From Spironucleus salmonicida (taxonomy: Eukaryota; Fornicata; Diplomonadida; Hexamitidae), in assembly GCA_000497125.2 (NCBI GenBank), contig CM035320.1, positions 752,001 to 816,000 of the forward strand: a DNA stretch of 64,000 nucleotides. Reading direction: 5' to 3'. Positions within the stretch are counted from its first letter, which is position 1; every line of letters begins with the position of its first letter. A program made the translations under genes and the position numbers. The notes beneath the pieces were generated by a model that did no database searches, was not told the DNA's origin, and saw only the letters and a list, made by a program, of their open reading frames with translations. Below, one piece after another: positions 12,040 to 23,152 of this stretch.

Positions 12040-12382
12040 TTTTGTGGAGTTGAAGATATCAGTATAACAATATTTATGTATGATAATAGGTTAAATTATA
12101 AATTATACAATTGTATAAATTTAGAAGTAGTAAAGTTTTCATTAATGTGGAGACATGTAGATATAATGATCTTTCGTGAGTGAGTTATGAAGGCAATAAT
12201 GTATATTATTCTATAAAATTAATTATAAAATTGTATACTTATATTTATTATCTTTAAATAGATAATAATATAATGTTACAATCAGCTTTTACTTTTTTCT
12301 GGTCAAACTCTGTCAAAACATCCTTTTTCTACAGTTGAAACAGCCAGGACCCATTCCCCATAAATCCAAATCCGCAGTAATC
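12040..12382. other. Intergenic region upstream of the cysteine-rich protein
   Basis: AT-rich sequence of 343 bases containing an initiator-like AACTCCACAAAA directly at the downstream gene's ATG. I looked in frame upstream for a missing signal peptide and found no ATG or hydrophobic stretch. The right part is the 3' flank of the ThiF-like gene. Confidence 0.5.
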
Positions 12383-13120
12383 TCACTCCTTAGTATCCTC
12401 TCCCATTATCTTCCCCCCGCACCATGCGCAGCCCGCCCTCGGCTGGACCGCCACAACGCGCTGCGAGTTGTCCAAAACGCTCCCCAGTAGCAGCCCCTGC
12501 AGGCACAACTCGCTGTTCCCAGCGAATTTTATGAGTTCGCATGCTGCGAGGCTGGAAGCGACTCCAGTGGCAGGCCCCAGGACGCCGTGCGAAGCAGCGC
12601 GCATTTGCAGCGCTGCTGGCGGTGTGTTAGCCGTGAAAACGCAGCAAAAACAAGGCGCGGCGGGGCATATGTTGAACCAGACGATCTGGTATTGGAAGCG
12701 TGCGCACGCAGCATAGAGATGCGGAATGCTATGCTAAAACGCGAACTCTGCCACTAAAATACGTGTCTCTGGATTATCTGATGTATCGATAATCGCGTCA
12801 GCTGTGCCGATCATACTGATATTTTCTGACGTTAGGCGGACGTTGAAGGGCGTGACTCTGGCCTCCGGGTTCAGCCTCATGGCGTGCATAGCTGCAGATT
12901 ATGCCTTCTGGACCCCTGGTTCAGTGTGTATTATTTGACGGTGCAGATTTGTTACGTCTACAACGTCAAAATCATAGATGTCCAACGACGCACCAGCACC
13001 AGCCAAATATAAAATGAGTGGTGATCCAACACCTCCAGCTCCAATTACAGCAATTTTGGTTTTAAGCGGACCGTCTAGGTTTAAATGGGGTAAAATATCG
13101 TGTCTATTGTATCTGGACAT
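12383..13120 (-). CDS. ThiF/MoeB/UBA4-like adenylyltransferase (E1-like)
   Basis: The 245-residue protein begins SRYNRHDILPHL and has the Rossmann loop KIAVIGAGGVGSPL, DFDVVDVTNLHRQ (the nucleotide and Arg-finger region), SDNPETR, and GPATGVASSLAACELIKF. A closing CAWC pairs with an earlier Cys cluster as the structural zinc site. Relatives activate sulfur carriers or ubiquitin-like proteins by C-terminal adenylation. The rhodanese domain of UBA4/MOCS3 is absent, so the sulfur-transfer step would need another protein. Confidence 0.85.
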
Positions 13121-13175
13121 TAAAGTTGAAAGAAATAATTAGATTATTATACGTTTATACTATATTAAAAATTTA

Positions 13176-13511
13176 ATGGGTAAAATAGGAGTAGTTTCGA
13201 CGTATATATGCCCCACTTGTGGAAACGCGTAGCAATAAGTGTTTGACGGGGCCTAAGTTAGATGCAATTCCAAGGAATGCTCATCTGAGCTGTTCGAAGC
13301 TATGGTTTCGGTTATTCAAAGATGGGATGCGTAGATTCGGAAGACCCTCAAAATGTCAGCAGTCGAAGACATCGATTTGGATGATTTAAAAAAATTTTGC
13401 AGCCTAATTTTTGACACAGAAATATGGGTTTATCAAGACTATCGAACTATTCTCGCCACGCTGACCATACTTAAAACAATAGATTTGGAAAAAATAAATT
13501 ACAAATTTTGA
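13176..13511 (+). CDS. Zinc-ribbon hypothetical protein
   Basis: The 111-residue protein has an N-terminal two-stranded zinc ribbon: YICPTCGN and VRCNSKEC about 20 residues apart. A helical part rich in Leu, Ile and Asp follows. Such ribbons occur in transcription and RNA-polymerase-associated proteins, but nothing further is recognisable. It is divergent from the ThiF-like gene with a 55-base spacer. Confidence 0.65.
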
Positions 13512-13588
13512 AAAAGTGATATTCGTGTTTTTATAATATATATTATTATATATGGAATACTATATCTCGCTCCATTTTCCACTTTAAG

Positions 13589-15577
13589 ATGTAGCGCGAA
13601 ACGCAATTTGTTATTCCCGACGCCCTCATTTCTGCATTTTCGCAGGGCGACGAAATATTCAAAAATTATAAATCTACTCCAGCGGAGTTGCTGCAGACCG
13701 CCACAACACTGGTTCAGTAGGAGATCCCAACAACGAAAGCATTCCACCACCCCCTGGTATCGCGTCTGCTTGAGGATGCGCACTAGCTCTACTTCATCGA
13801 AACACGCGACGTTGGCCCGATCGAACAGAAACTGGCGCTCTTCGACGTCGATTTCCTGCTCGAGTCTAACTCATCGAACCTTTTCCAGACGCTGCTTGTC
13901 ATCTACGCAACAGAGCACCGGGCGTCCCAGATCTATAAAGACATTGTGCAACAGCTTTTCCAGAGCTTCACACTGATAATGGAGTCGCCTTACGCCGCGA
14001 AAACGCTCAAGGCCGTCTTTTCGTGCGAGCTTGGTGTGCCCCCAGAAAGCGAGCATCGCCGCAAGCATGTCAGCCCCAAAGTAGCTGAGTACCTCGCAGG
14101 CGTGTAGCCTGGTGACCTGGCACTCAACTTTGCTAAAAAACTCATTAAATTCATCGACGAAATAGGTTTCTCGAACGCAGTTCAAGTACAGGAAACTTCG
14201 TAAATATTATAATTATATATTAACTAATACAAATATTTGAAAACTTTGGACGAAAAGCTGCTGAACCCGATCGAAATTTTCGTTAAAGCAGCGAGCTTCA
14301 CGCGCCGCACCAGCGAGCGTGTCCTTGCCAACTACACCAGCCGCAACTACGACGAAGAGCTCGTGGTGGACCTGATTTGTCAATTCCAGGAGCTCCAAAA
14401 ATAGAATTTGACGCCAGAAATGAGCTACTTCCTGGAGGTTGCCATCGGGGCGCCCATGAACTGCTACTTCGCTGGCGCGTTTTTGCTCTCAGTGCCCTCG
14501 TTCTACGACTGCAGCAGCACACAGTTCCAACGGGTCGTGGAGGCCTCCGCAGCGAACATTTATCAGTTCCCATTCTTCGTACAGATCCTCCAGAAGCTGA
14601 TGGCTGAAATTCCGCAGATTTTCGACCTCGACAAGTCGAATTTGATCAAAAACGCCGTCAAAAGCATCTATAAGGGCGTGAAAACGTACCCTGAGGTCTG
14701 CCAGTAGTTTCTAGACACAATCATCAAAATCGTAGGGAGCGAAAAATCGTTTTTGAATCGGATTCTTCATCCCGATAATCAGCAAAATGAGATCATTTTG
14801 ACCCAAAATTTCAAGCAAAATCAGCGCTTCGACTACTCAATTTTGGGCGTAAAATTGGACCAAAACGACAGAAAAATCGACGAAATTCGGGGCGAAAAGC
14901 GAAAAACGTGGCAGAAAATCGAAGAAAACCTCAAAAAGGAGCGTTTTGGGGCCAGATTGGAGCGGAAGAGCCAGGAGGGCGGGACCGGCGGCTACTGGCA
15001 AATCGGTGCCGGTGTCGTCCTGGAGTGGCTCAAAATCTACGACAAAGCGTGCATCGACATGCTCCAGGTGCATTTGAGGACCTATTTCGCCGTTGGTAAA
15101 GGCACGCTAGTTTCCATAATAAACCACCCTACGGGTGTCGATTTCATTATCGCCGTTTTTAACAACAATTTCGTCGATTTCCAGCTGAAACTGCAAGTTT
15201 TGGACACTTTGCGCGGCGAGTACCGCGAGCTGTGCTTTTCGAAGCTCGGAATGCTGTTTCTGAACCAGGCCATTACGACCTTAAAAAGCTCCTATTCACC
15301 AGAGCACCCGCTGGAAGTGAACGTGGAGACCTTAAAAATCATAATGAAGGAGATTTCGCCCAGACCGGTGGTGTACAAAATGCAGCAACGGAAGGAGGGC
15401 GAGGACATCCTCAAAAATTCGGACTTGGAGGGCTATTTGCGGAGCCAGGTCGACTGGAGCAAGGCGGTTTTTAAGGGGCTCAAGTGGTACGAGAAAAGCT
15501 ACAAAAACCAGCAGAAACGCGAGGCAAAACGCGAGTCTAAGGGCGCGCAAGAGGAGGCGAAAGCAGACGAGAAGTGA
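13589..15577 (+). CDS. Nop9-like pumilio-repeat protein
   Basis: The 662-residue frame starts 6 bases after TTTTCCACTTT and stays open to TGA. It consists of helical repeats. The clearest repeat, near residue 510, is HPTGVDFIIAVFNN followed by a block with LRGEYRELCFSKLGMLFLNQ. This resembles the PTGSR ... G-x-F-x-EL-xx-KFGS pattern of Nop9 PUF repeats, used in small-subunit ribosome assembly in the nucleolus. The C-terminal tail is Lys/Glu-rich. An AT-rich in-frame patch at 14200-14240 (ILQLYINQYKYL) contrasts with the GC-rich surroundings. The family call is moderate; a general HEAT/PUF protein is the alternative. Confidence 0.6.
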
Positions 15578-15695
15578 GGGTTTTAGATCAGCTCAGCGGT
15601 CAGTTTCTGCTAAATATTTTCATATTCTTAAATTTCATATTCTTAATATTATATCATAATATTGTGAATTCGCTATATACGTAAAAAACATTTAA

Positions 15696-16796
15696 TCAGT
15701 CGACAACCTTTATTCTTTCGCCTTCAAATTCGCTTAAAATAGTGTTTATAACGGTCTCAGAATTCGACTCAAAACTGTCCGGGAGCGCCTCAGAGCGTAC
15801 CGTAGCGGCCAGCGAATTGTTGAGCATAAAGTTTTCGTTCTGCCTTAAAAACTCATTAAAGTCATTTATGTGATTTGCAGCTTTTTCGAAAGTCGAAATT
15901 GTCGCATTTTGAGGCTCCAAATTTCCAGATTCGCCGAATTTTTTATTTGGAAAATTCTCCGAAACTGGAATTTGAATATTCCGCTAAATTTCGGGTTTCT
16001 GGGTAATAAAAATTTCAGAGCTTTCGGGCTCCGTAGGAACGTCCACCTGAACTTGATAATTTGCGTAACACGGGGACTGCGGTGACTCTCTGACGGCGAT
16101 AAACGGGATTTTTGGCGCATCCGCTGGCTGTATTTCCAGCATCGAAATATTATAGTCATTATTATGTGTTAAAGAAGCGTGATGTTGCGGAAATTATTTT
16201 TGGCTTTCTTCAAAATTTTGGTCGTCTGCGCCTATTACTTTGGCAGCCCAGGCGCCGTAGACGGCCTCATGGCGCCGCATCACATGTTCGCTCAAAAATA
16301 AGCTATTTTGGAAGCGTTTATTACAAAATTCACACTAGTTCTGATTTTCCACGTCAAATATTTACTTTTAAAATTTACCTCTTTCTTATTACATTTCGTT
16401 TTTTAACATGAAATTTTCTTCTTTTAACTTCTCAACCTATAGCTCAAATTCCATTTATCGCGGTTTAGTATCAGTTAAATCTTTCATTTCATTCAATAAA
16501 ATCGTTATTCTCTACTCGGCTGCTACTAATTAATTTGTCTGAAATGTAACTTTTCGCTCTAACTATTCGATAGTTTGAGCATAATAATCTTAAGAATTTA
16601 AGAGATATTATCCAGCATATTAATTAAGTAAAATTACATGTTTAAGAGCATTTTAGTTGTCAAGATCTGAAAAATCTCCAAAAAGTAATGTTGAAAGATG
16701 TGGCATAAGAAGATCCGGTGACTTAGCATTTAAAAGATCGCTTGGTTAAAGTTATAACAAGTGAGATAAATTAGGTGGTACATAAGGCGCTCTCAT
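15696..16796 (-). CDS. DZIP1-like zinc-finger coiled-coil protein
   Basis: The 366-residue protein has an N-terminal helical domain ending QYLLNSQDYY, a coiled coil, then a single C2H2 finger CEFCNKRFQNSLFLSEHVMRRHE. This arrangement matches DZIP1/Iguana, a protein of the ciliary base and transition zone. The C-terminal third is unconserved. The finger joins the downstream part in frame without TGA, so what might look like two genes is one. It lies 48 bases from the next gene on the same strand. Confidence 0.8.
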
Positions 16797-16844
16797 AATT
16801 TTATAAAAATAAAATAAGATTATATTTATATATAATTATGAATT

Positions 16845-18599
16845 TCACCCAAGAACATCAATTGCTGCTTGTAATTGCTCTATTTACTCAATAAGCTCTA
16901 TTTTCTCATTTCTTAGTTCATCATTTTATAATTTTAAGGACATTAATTCATTGGAATTATTATCCACTTATGGTTAAACTTTGACGCTAGCTATTTATTC
17001 TTAAGAATATTGTAATTTACTTTCTAACTAAATATTGTTTTATTGCAATTCTTCAATTTTATTTTTAAATTACAAGATCTCATCTGTTGTTTAGCTTTAT
17101 GTCTATAAATTTTGTGCTTTCAGCTACTTTTCTGTATTATCTTATTAATCTTTCAAAAGATCAATGTCAATTTAATTCTACTAAATTGTTGATTTCAACG
17201 TTGATATATGCATATTAAGCTATTTTAATTCCGATTCGGCTTATTTCTTAGTCTACTCAACTTCCGATACTTTTGATTCTAATAACTCGTTCATTTATAT
17301 CTAAACCTACGAAATCTCCCTTTAAAGTTCAGCTATTTTCACCTAGTCATCAGATTTTTGTTTTATAGTTTGTTAAAAATTTTACTATTATGCATCAATA
17401 TCTCTATTAGTTTTTGTGTTTAGTTCTTATAAATCAACCAACTATTCTTTTACAATATCCATCTCTCTATGTAACTGATTGTTTTATCTTTATAACACTT
17501 CTACTGCTTATTAAGAGTTTTGTAGCAGTTCAGTCTTTTCTTAGTTCTCTTACTTTATTTTTAATAATATTTAAGTCTTTTCTGAAATTTCCTTTTCCAA
17601 ATCGATAACTTTTTCATTCTTCGAATCTAACTCCTTTTAGGCAACTTTTGCTTACTTTGAGAAATTTTCAGCTTATGTTCTCAGACTTTGACAGCCATTT
17701 TATACTTTTAAAAGATCTTATTCTAACTTTTATATTTTTGATTGGCTTTAAGTTTAATTTAATTCTACTTATTGCTCTTTAGTGTAATTTCCAGATATTT
17801 ATGCTTCTAGTTCGAAAATACGTTAATTATCAATCTCAATTTGTTTTACCGAAACTTATTTTGTCTTAGTTAATTGTTAAACCTAAAAGGATAGTTTTTA
17901 CACTTCTTCTGATTTTAAAGTGAGCTGTTAATTTTAAGTCTAAATATCATCTTAGTACTTTTATTATTGTTTACTACTTTATTATTAAACTTCCTGCAAT
18001 TATTTTTATAGAATTTGACATTCATTTTCTAAACTTTATGAAGCTGTCTACGATAACAATTATTTTTATAGAATATCAATCTCTTTTGCAAAATTTGCAT
18101 GCTATGTTTTTAATTAAATATCTTTTTAGGCTAATGATTATTCAAAAGTTTTTATTTGATCTAGTTATGGTAAATTTTACAATGTGTTTCCTTCAGCTTT
18201 GGCTAAAGCTAATAAAGTTATTTTAAGCTCATTTTTAAGATTTTATACTTCTGTACTTTATATATTATCATCATCTGAAAGCAGATCTATCGTCATATTT
18301 TAACTTCTGTTTGCCTAATTTTTTTATAATCTGGTTAGTTCAAATTAAATTGCACTATCACCTACATTACTATAATTATTGTTGCTCATTTCTGTATAAA
18401 TATATTTTCTATAAATTTCTACACAATGTGGACAGCAATCATTAACTTGATGATATATATCTTTAAGGGCCTTAACAGCATCTTATGGTAGGTTTCTACC
18501 TTAGATAGACTCAATATAGCATTTGGTGGCTACTTTGCAATGAAGATTAAGTATAGGTTCAATATCAGATAATTAAGGAATACTTAATGCCCGCTGCAT
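16845..18599 (-). CDS. Long coiled-coil protein
   Basis: This 584-residue protein has a short N-terminal globular part with Cys residues (NDCCPHC), then an almost continuous coiled coil rich in Gln, Glu, Lys and Leu to the end. Most of its very many Gln codons are TAA or TAG, so it appears as debris under the standard code. It could be a flagellar or cytoskeletal structural protein; no family motif is seen. Confidence 0.8.
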
Positions 18600-18712
18600 T
18601 TTAAATTTGCAAATTATTAATAATAATAATTATTATATTATAAAATGTATAAAGTAGTAAACGTGGATATATATTATTATATATAATTATAAATAATTAT
18701 TTATAGAATTTT

Positions 18713-19417
18713 ATGCTGTATTATTTTATAAATGAGACTGCTAACTTGATTATCACTAGTAATAACTCTTATCAACTACCTTACGATTTTTAAAATTGTA
18801 AAATTATAGATACCCCTTTACTTTTTATTTGTGATAGCAAAGTTTTCTCACCAGATTTGGTATTAATATCAGACACTGGGACATTTACTTATTAAAAAGC
18901 AAAATTTGAATAATACAAACTTGTACATAACTGTTTTAATTTATACAATAAAACAGCTTTTAATGAGTCCCATTTTATTCTAAAACTTGGTAGGAAAATC
19001 TGTTTATTAACGCTTAGCTGTGATCTAAAATGCAGAGAATATTTCTCTATAGCTGAGCCAGAGAGTACTAATTATGATCTTTAAAAAGATATTGAACTTT
19101 AGACCCTCAAATTTAATGAACTCAGTATCCAGCTTCAGGATAAAATATAGCTAATTGATTGGTAAAGTAAAGAACTATAAAAAGAGTAAACAGTCGTTGA
19201 AAAATTTGTTGAAAAGATCGTTTATGTGGATAAAATAGTTTACTAGGATAAAATAATTGAAATATAAAATTGTGATACATAGGAAATCATCGAAACTGAT
19301 AAAAAATAATAATTATATGTTAGATATAATTCATATTTGGTGTTAACCAGTGTAATTATCATTGTATTTTATTATATGTTTGTCTTAGCAATTTCAATAT
19401 ATAGATTTGGTGTCTGA
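18713..19417 (+). CDS. C-terminally anchored coiled-coil membrane protein
   Basis: The 234-residue product has a globular N-terminal domain (to about residue 120) and a coiled-coil stretch with repeated VEKIVYVDKIVYQDKIIE units. One membrane span lies near the end (SVIIIVFYYMFVLAISIY), leaving only a few residues after it. That is the topology of a tail-anchored protein facing the cytosol. The family is not recognised. Confidence 0.65.
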
Positions 19418-19992
19418 TGTGTGTTATTTCGTATATCTTTCAGTTGTTAATTTTATTATATATCATATATTTTAGTAGCAATATTATTATAATTTTAGAT
19501 TTGTTTCTTTAATAATAGTTATATGTGACTAAAGCTAAGACTAAGATAAATAGTTCTCTAATTATCGTATAAATTAGAAAATATTACAAGAAAAAGAGTA
19601 TATTTTAAACTATCTATTTTGATATATTGACACAAATTACTATTATAAATATTGAGATACATATTGAATGTACAAGGTTCAGCCTATAATTTAATTTAAG
19701 AAGAATTTTTATTTGTACTAATTTAATTAAATTTTAGAAACTTAAAAATTATAAAATATATCAGTTTGGAGTTTAATATTTTTAAACATATAATAATTCT
19801 TATCAAATGAAGTTTTAATCTTTTTAATAAATAATTATAAAAATAGCAATAATTTCACACTACTTATTATATTAATTAGCTAGATCTGGAATCAAAATAA
19901 TGTATTGATTTATTAATTAAATATCTATATTTATTATACCCTCATTAATAATATTTATATATAAATTACTAATAAAAGATTTGGTGCCAGAA
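19418..19992. other. AT-rich intergenic region
   Basis: Very AT-rich spacer between two plus-strand genes. I see no open frame longer than a few dozen codons and no structured element. Confidence 0.5.
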
Positions 19993-20646
19993 ATGGGATG
20001 TGGCGCTGATACTGTACCGCTTGCTGATGCATAATTTATCCCGGAATAAGAGAAGGACCATCGCGATGATATGCTTATAAACAGTTTAAGACATTACATC
20101 GATCCAAAATAATTTGACGATTGCGCCTAAACTTTTACAGCATTCATAAGAAACCTTAAAAATGAAGCTACCAAGCACGATGTTTCAGAGTATCTTAACT
20201 AACTTCCTCTTATTATATATGACCAGCATCAGGTTGAAAAAGACAAACTTATTCTCAAGTAGATTTTTGCTCCCTCATCCCTTGAGGATTTTACATTCAT
20301 TCCTGACCAAATTTCGTTTAATACCTTCCTCCATCTAATGGTAACATATAACAACCAGTAAGAACAATATGAGAGTGCTGATCTTTATAAAATCCCAATG
20401 CAAATTAAATTCAAGCTGAGCCTTCTGTTTTTAGAGCGTGACACATCTAACTCTGGCTCCATCAGAAGAAAGGAGCTGGGGGATATTTGTAGGATTCTCA
20501 AGTTTGAACAGTAAGCTTTTGAGATGATTGATTAAACGATGGAGATCGAGGACGAGTTTAAGTATTTACCAACAATGCTGCTGTTGTAAACTGCATATGT
20601 GGTGAATAAATTTGCAAAGGATGACTTTTAGGAGATCGAAGAGTGA
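19993..20646 (+). CDS. Myristoylated EF-hand-like protein
   Basis: The 217-residue protein begins MGCGAD, a dual acylation motif like that of the protein at 1808-2500. An EF-hand loop DTSNSGSIRRKE lies at about residue 155, and other helical segments resemble degenerate EF-hands. It is probably a membrane-attached calcium sensor. Nine or more Gln codons are TAA/TAG. The start is set by the MGCGAD motif. Confidence 0.75.
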
Positions 20647-20893
20647 AATAAGGGATGAGTGTATAATGTATATTTGAGGCAAAGTTTTCGGCTAATAAGT
20701 GTAATATTGTTATATAACTATCTTATTTTATGATGAATACTGATTCAAATACGTTGAATTCTGTCAAATTTATGCTTTAATATATAATACTAATGAATAA
20801 TGTAAGTAAAAAGTTTACTTAGTAATGCTATAATTCTAGATTATTATATATAAATATATAAAATTGTATTTTTTTCATATTTCAAAATTACAG

Positions 20894-21121
20894 ATGGACA
20901 TGTTTCAGAATTTCAGCTAACTACCATCACTAGAAATCTATCAGAATAGTTCATTTTCAGAGTTTATATGTAGTGATAAAGCATAAGGAATTCTTTCATT
21001 TGAAGAATCATTTAGATCAATCGAGTGTGATACCCCGAATATAAATACGTTTAAAAATGATTTAGATGATTTAGATGGATATCCAATAGTTGATAGGATT
21101 TAAATAATGAGAATGATGTGA
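20894..21121 (+). CDS. Small acidic hypothetical protein (75 aa)
   Basis: ATG to TGA frame with two TAA Gln codons, preceded by an AT-rich stretch. The product is acidic and Ser/Phe-rich with no domain seen. Support comes only from frame length and position. Confidence 0.4.
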
Positions 21122-21340
21122 GGCGCGAGTGAGATACATAGATTGTCTAACATAATATTATCAAAGTTAAATTTATTGATAAATTGTGAGAAACCTGATG
21201 AAATAGTGATTCTACTAAACTATGTTTAAACTATCCTACAAACTGATTAACTAATTGATAGAAATATTATTTAAATACTTAATTCGTATTTTTTCGTGAA
21301 TATAATATAATTGTATAAGATTGTTATATAAAATAAAATA

Positions 21341-21763
21341 TCATCTCCGACCACCTACTAATAAATGAATAATTAATATAATGTTCAAGTATAAAAAACC
21401 ACTTGAATAAATAATTTAAAAATATGAGAATTAAGATTTCCTAATAATTCCTAAAAAACACTACATATACAAACTTACTAATAATGATATAAAGTATAAG
21501 TAGTTATCTCGAACGACACATGTTCCCAACCACCAGCAGTGATGATCAAACCCTTTTGTGCACATGTCGCAGTGGCGGCAGTGCACACCTAAGGGCTGGC
21601 TCAGGCATTGGGCTGAGCATGGGACTCTGTTGTCTTTAGCAATTTGCAAGATCTTCCAGATGGCGTAGGTAGCAGCCATAACTAACGGTATGGTGAACGG
21701 CTGGTTGTGCACGGATAGAATCTGTGCGAACAGAAGAGGACCAATGAGGTTGAACTGACGCAT
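21341..21763 (-). CDS. DHHC zinc-finger palmitoyltransferase, short
   Basis: The 140-residue product has two hydrophobic N-terminal segments and the DHHC cysteine-rich core: CLSQPLGVHCRHCDMC, then GFDHHCWWLGTCVVRDNY. A further hydrophobic segment follows. DHHC enzymes S-acylate proteins on ER, Golgi or plasma membrane. The catalytic DHHC is intact, but the C-terminal part usual in the family (TTxE) is missing. The ATG lies 5 bases after ACTCCTCC. The first 73 residues lie in repeat D and recur, broken, at 44505-44725. Confidence 0.75.
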
Positions 21764-21832
21764 TCTGGAGGAGTGTAGACTGTAGGGAGAATATACTTAT
21801 ATCTGACAGACACAGGTATAGTAACTACTCAT

Positions 21833-22387
21833 TCACGGGAAATACTCCGCCCCAAACTCCTGCATCACCAGGAAGTTCTTCCGCAGCCCCTTTAGGCGGC
21901 TGACGATCTGGTTGTCCGTGCGCCCCTCCAGTAAGTCGGATATCTTTTTCCACGCACGGGGCTGGCAGCAGCGCATCGCGGCGACCAACTTCAGGTCCTC
22001 CTGGGCAGTCCACTTGCGGTTCGTCTTTTTCGGGTCTAGCACGCGCACCCAGTGCTGCACGATAGAGGGCATCTTGCGCTGCGCTCCCACAGTCTCGGCG
22101 TTGAATATCTGGGCAAGTTGTTTCCAGTTCTGGGGGCCGTACATTTGGATGAGTCTGACGAGCAGGTCGTCCTCGACCCTGGTCCATATGTTAGTAGAGC
22201 TCCTGCCCGCGCGCTTGGCTGGCTACGCCTCCAAGGCCGCTGGTTCGGGCTGAACGTCCACGCGGATGCTAGACCACTCTAGCGTATCATCGAGAAAGCT
22301 CTTGTACTGGGAAAGCGGAATCTCCAAAGTCGCATCAGGTAGCGCGCCGAGGCAGATTATATCGCTGTCTGAAACCAGGCTGAACAT
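21833..22387 (-). CDS. Two-repeat Myb (R2R3-type) DNA-binding protein, copy 1
   Basis: The 184-residue protein has a 65-residue N-terminal region. It then has two Myb repeats: IWTRVEDDLLVRLI with W at the third-helix position (QHWVRVL), and KWTAQEDLKLVAAM with GRTDNQIVSRLKGL. It ends EYFP, like the Myb gene at 32652. It is probably a nuclear transcription factor. The ATG directly follows TTTCCACCCA. One TAG Gln codon is used. An identical protein is encoded at 44795-45349. Confidence 0.85.
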
Positions 22388-22739
22388 TGGGTGGAAAGGA
22401 TAATCGCAGAGATCACAATAAAGAGTGAGTTAGAGTAGATTATGTTTGTGGGTTTGTGGTTTAGTAAAAATAAAAGAAATGTAGTCGATAATGGGGTGCC
22501 TAATATACATGAATACTGCCTACCCTGGGGGCGAAATGGATAATATCGAACGTAAAAGCGATACGTCTCCGGATATGGTAACATTATTATATACTGATAT
22601 GCCGGTTTAACTTTGGGAATAGGAGTGGAAACAGTAAAATATACCAACGTACTTTTTGACGAATTATACTGAGTTTGATGAAGTTTCTAAAAGTTATTTA
22701 CAATCCGCTTAAGAATGTTTTGCGGTAACCTAATTATTA

Positions 22740-23110
22740 TACTCCTACTTGCCCGTATTCGGCTTGCAGATTGACCAATTGGTCTACGGTTGCCCGATCC
22801 TCACGATTCTTAGTTCACCCTGAGACACGAAATCTCGAGTATTTACGTTCTACGCGCCCTAGTGAGACTGCCAGCGGGCTGCATCCGCCTTTGAGGTACG
22901 GGGCAGCATGACTCAGGATTCGCTGGTCGCATGCCTAGCTCTGTGCGGACGCCGAAATCATCCCAGCAGGGACAGGGTGTAATCCGACACAGCAACGCCA
23001 GGTGATTGTCGCAGGGTAAGCGCATCCTATGAATAGTCTCACTATCGCAGAGCGAAAGCACAGATACCCTGCTGCTGGTTGTTACGCATAAGTATGGAGG
23101 CAATACGACC
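22740..23110. ncRNA. GC-rich dyad-rich island, candidate structured RNA (copy 1)
   Basis: The 370-base block is far richer in GC than its AT-rich flank and is dense in inverted repeats: GACCAATTGGTC (22773-22784), GAGA..TCTC (22822-22836), GCAGGGTA/TACCCTGC (23011-23018 with 23065-23072) and ATAGT/ACTAT (23033-23045). No protein frame with an ATG fits well. It matches no RNA class I know (SRP, RNase P, U snRNAs checked by motif). The coding strand is not determined. It is repeated at 45702-46072. Confidence 0.4.
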
Positions 23111-23152
23111 TGGTGCCAGCTATCACCGAATAGATTGCCAGGCTCGCAGTGA

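Noticed and set aside
22357-22647. Minus-strand frame upstream of the Myb gene, after a GTTTCCACTCC element
   Set aside because: It overlaps the Myb gene in another frame. The base changes between D copies fall here without codon pattern, and the Myb ATG has its own closer element.
22843-23103. Cys-rich reading frame on the minus strand of the GC-rich island
   Set aside because: It lacks an ATG at its start, begins inside dyads, and openness is weak evidence when only TGA stops. A structured RNA is preferred.
22740-23110. SRP RNA, RNase P RNA or U3 identity for the island
   Set aside because: I looked for the domain IV GGAA/AGCAG block, the GAGGAAAGUC and ACAGAA cores and the snoRNA C/D boxes and found none in the right arrangement.
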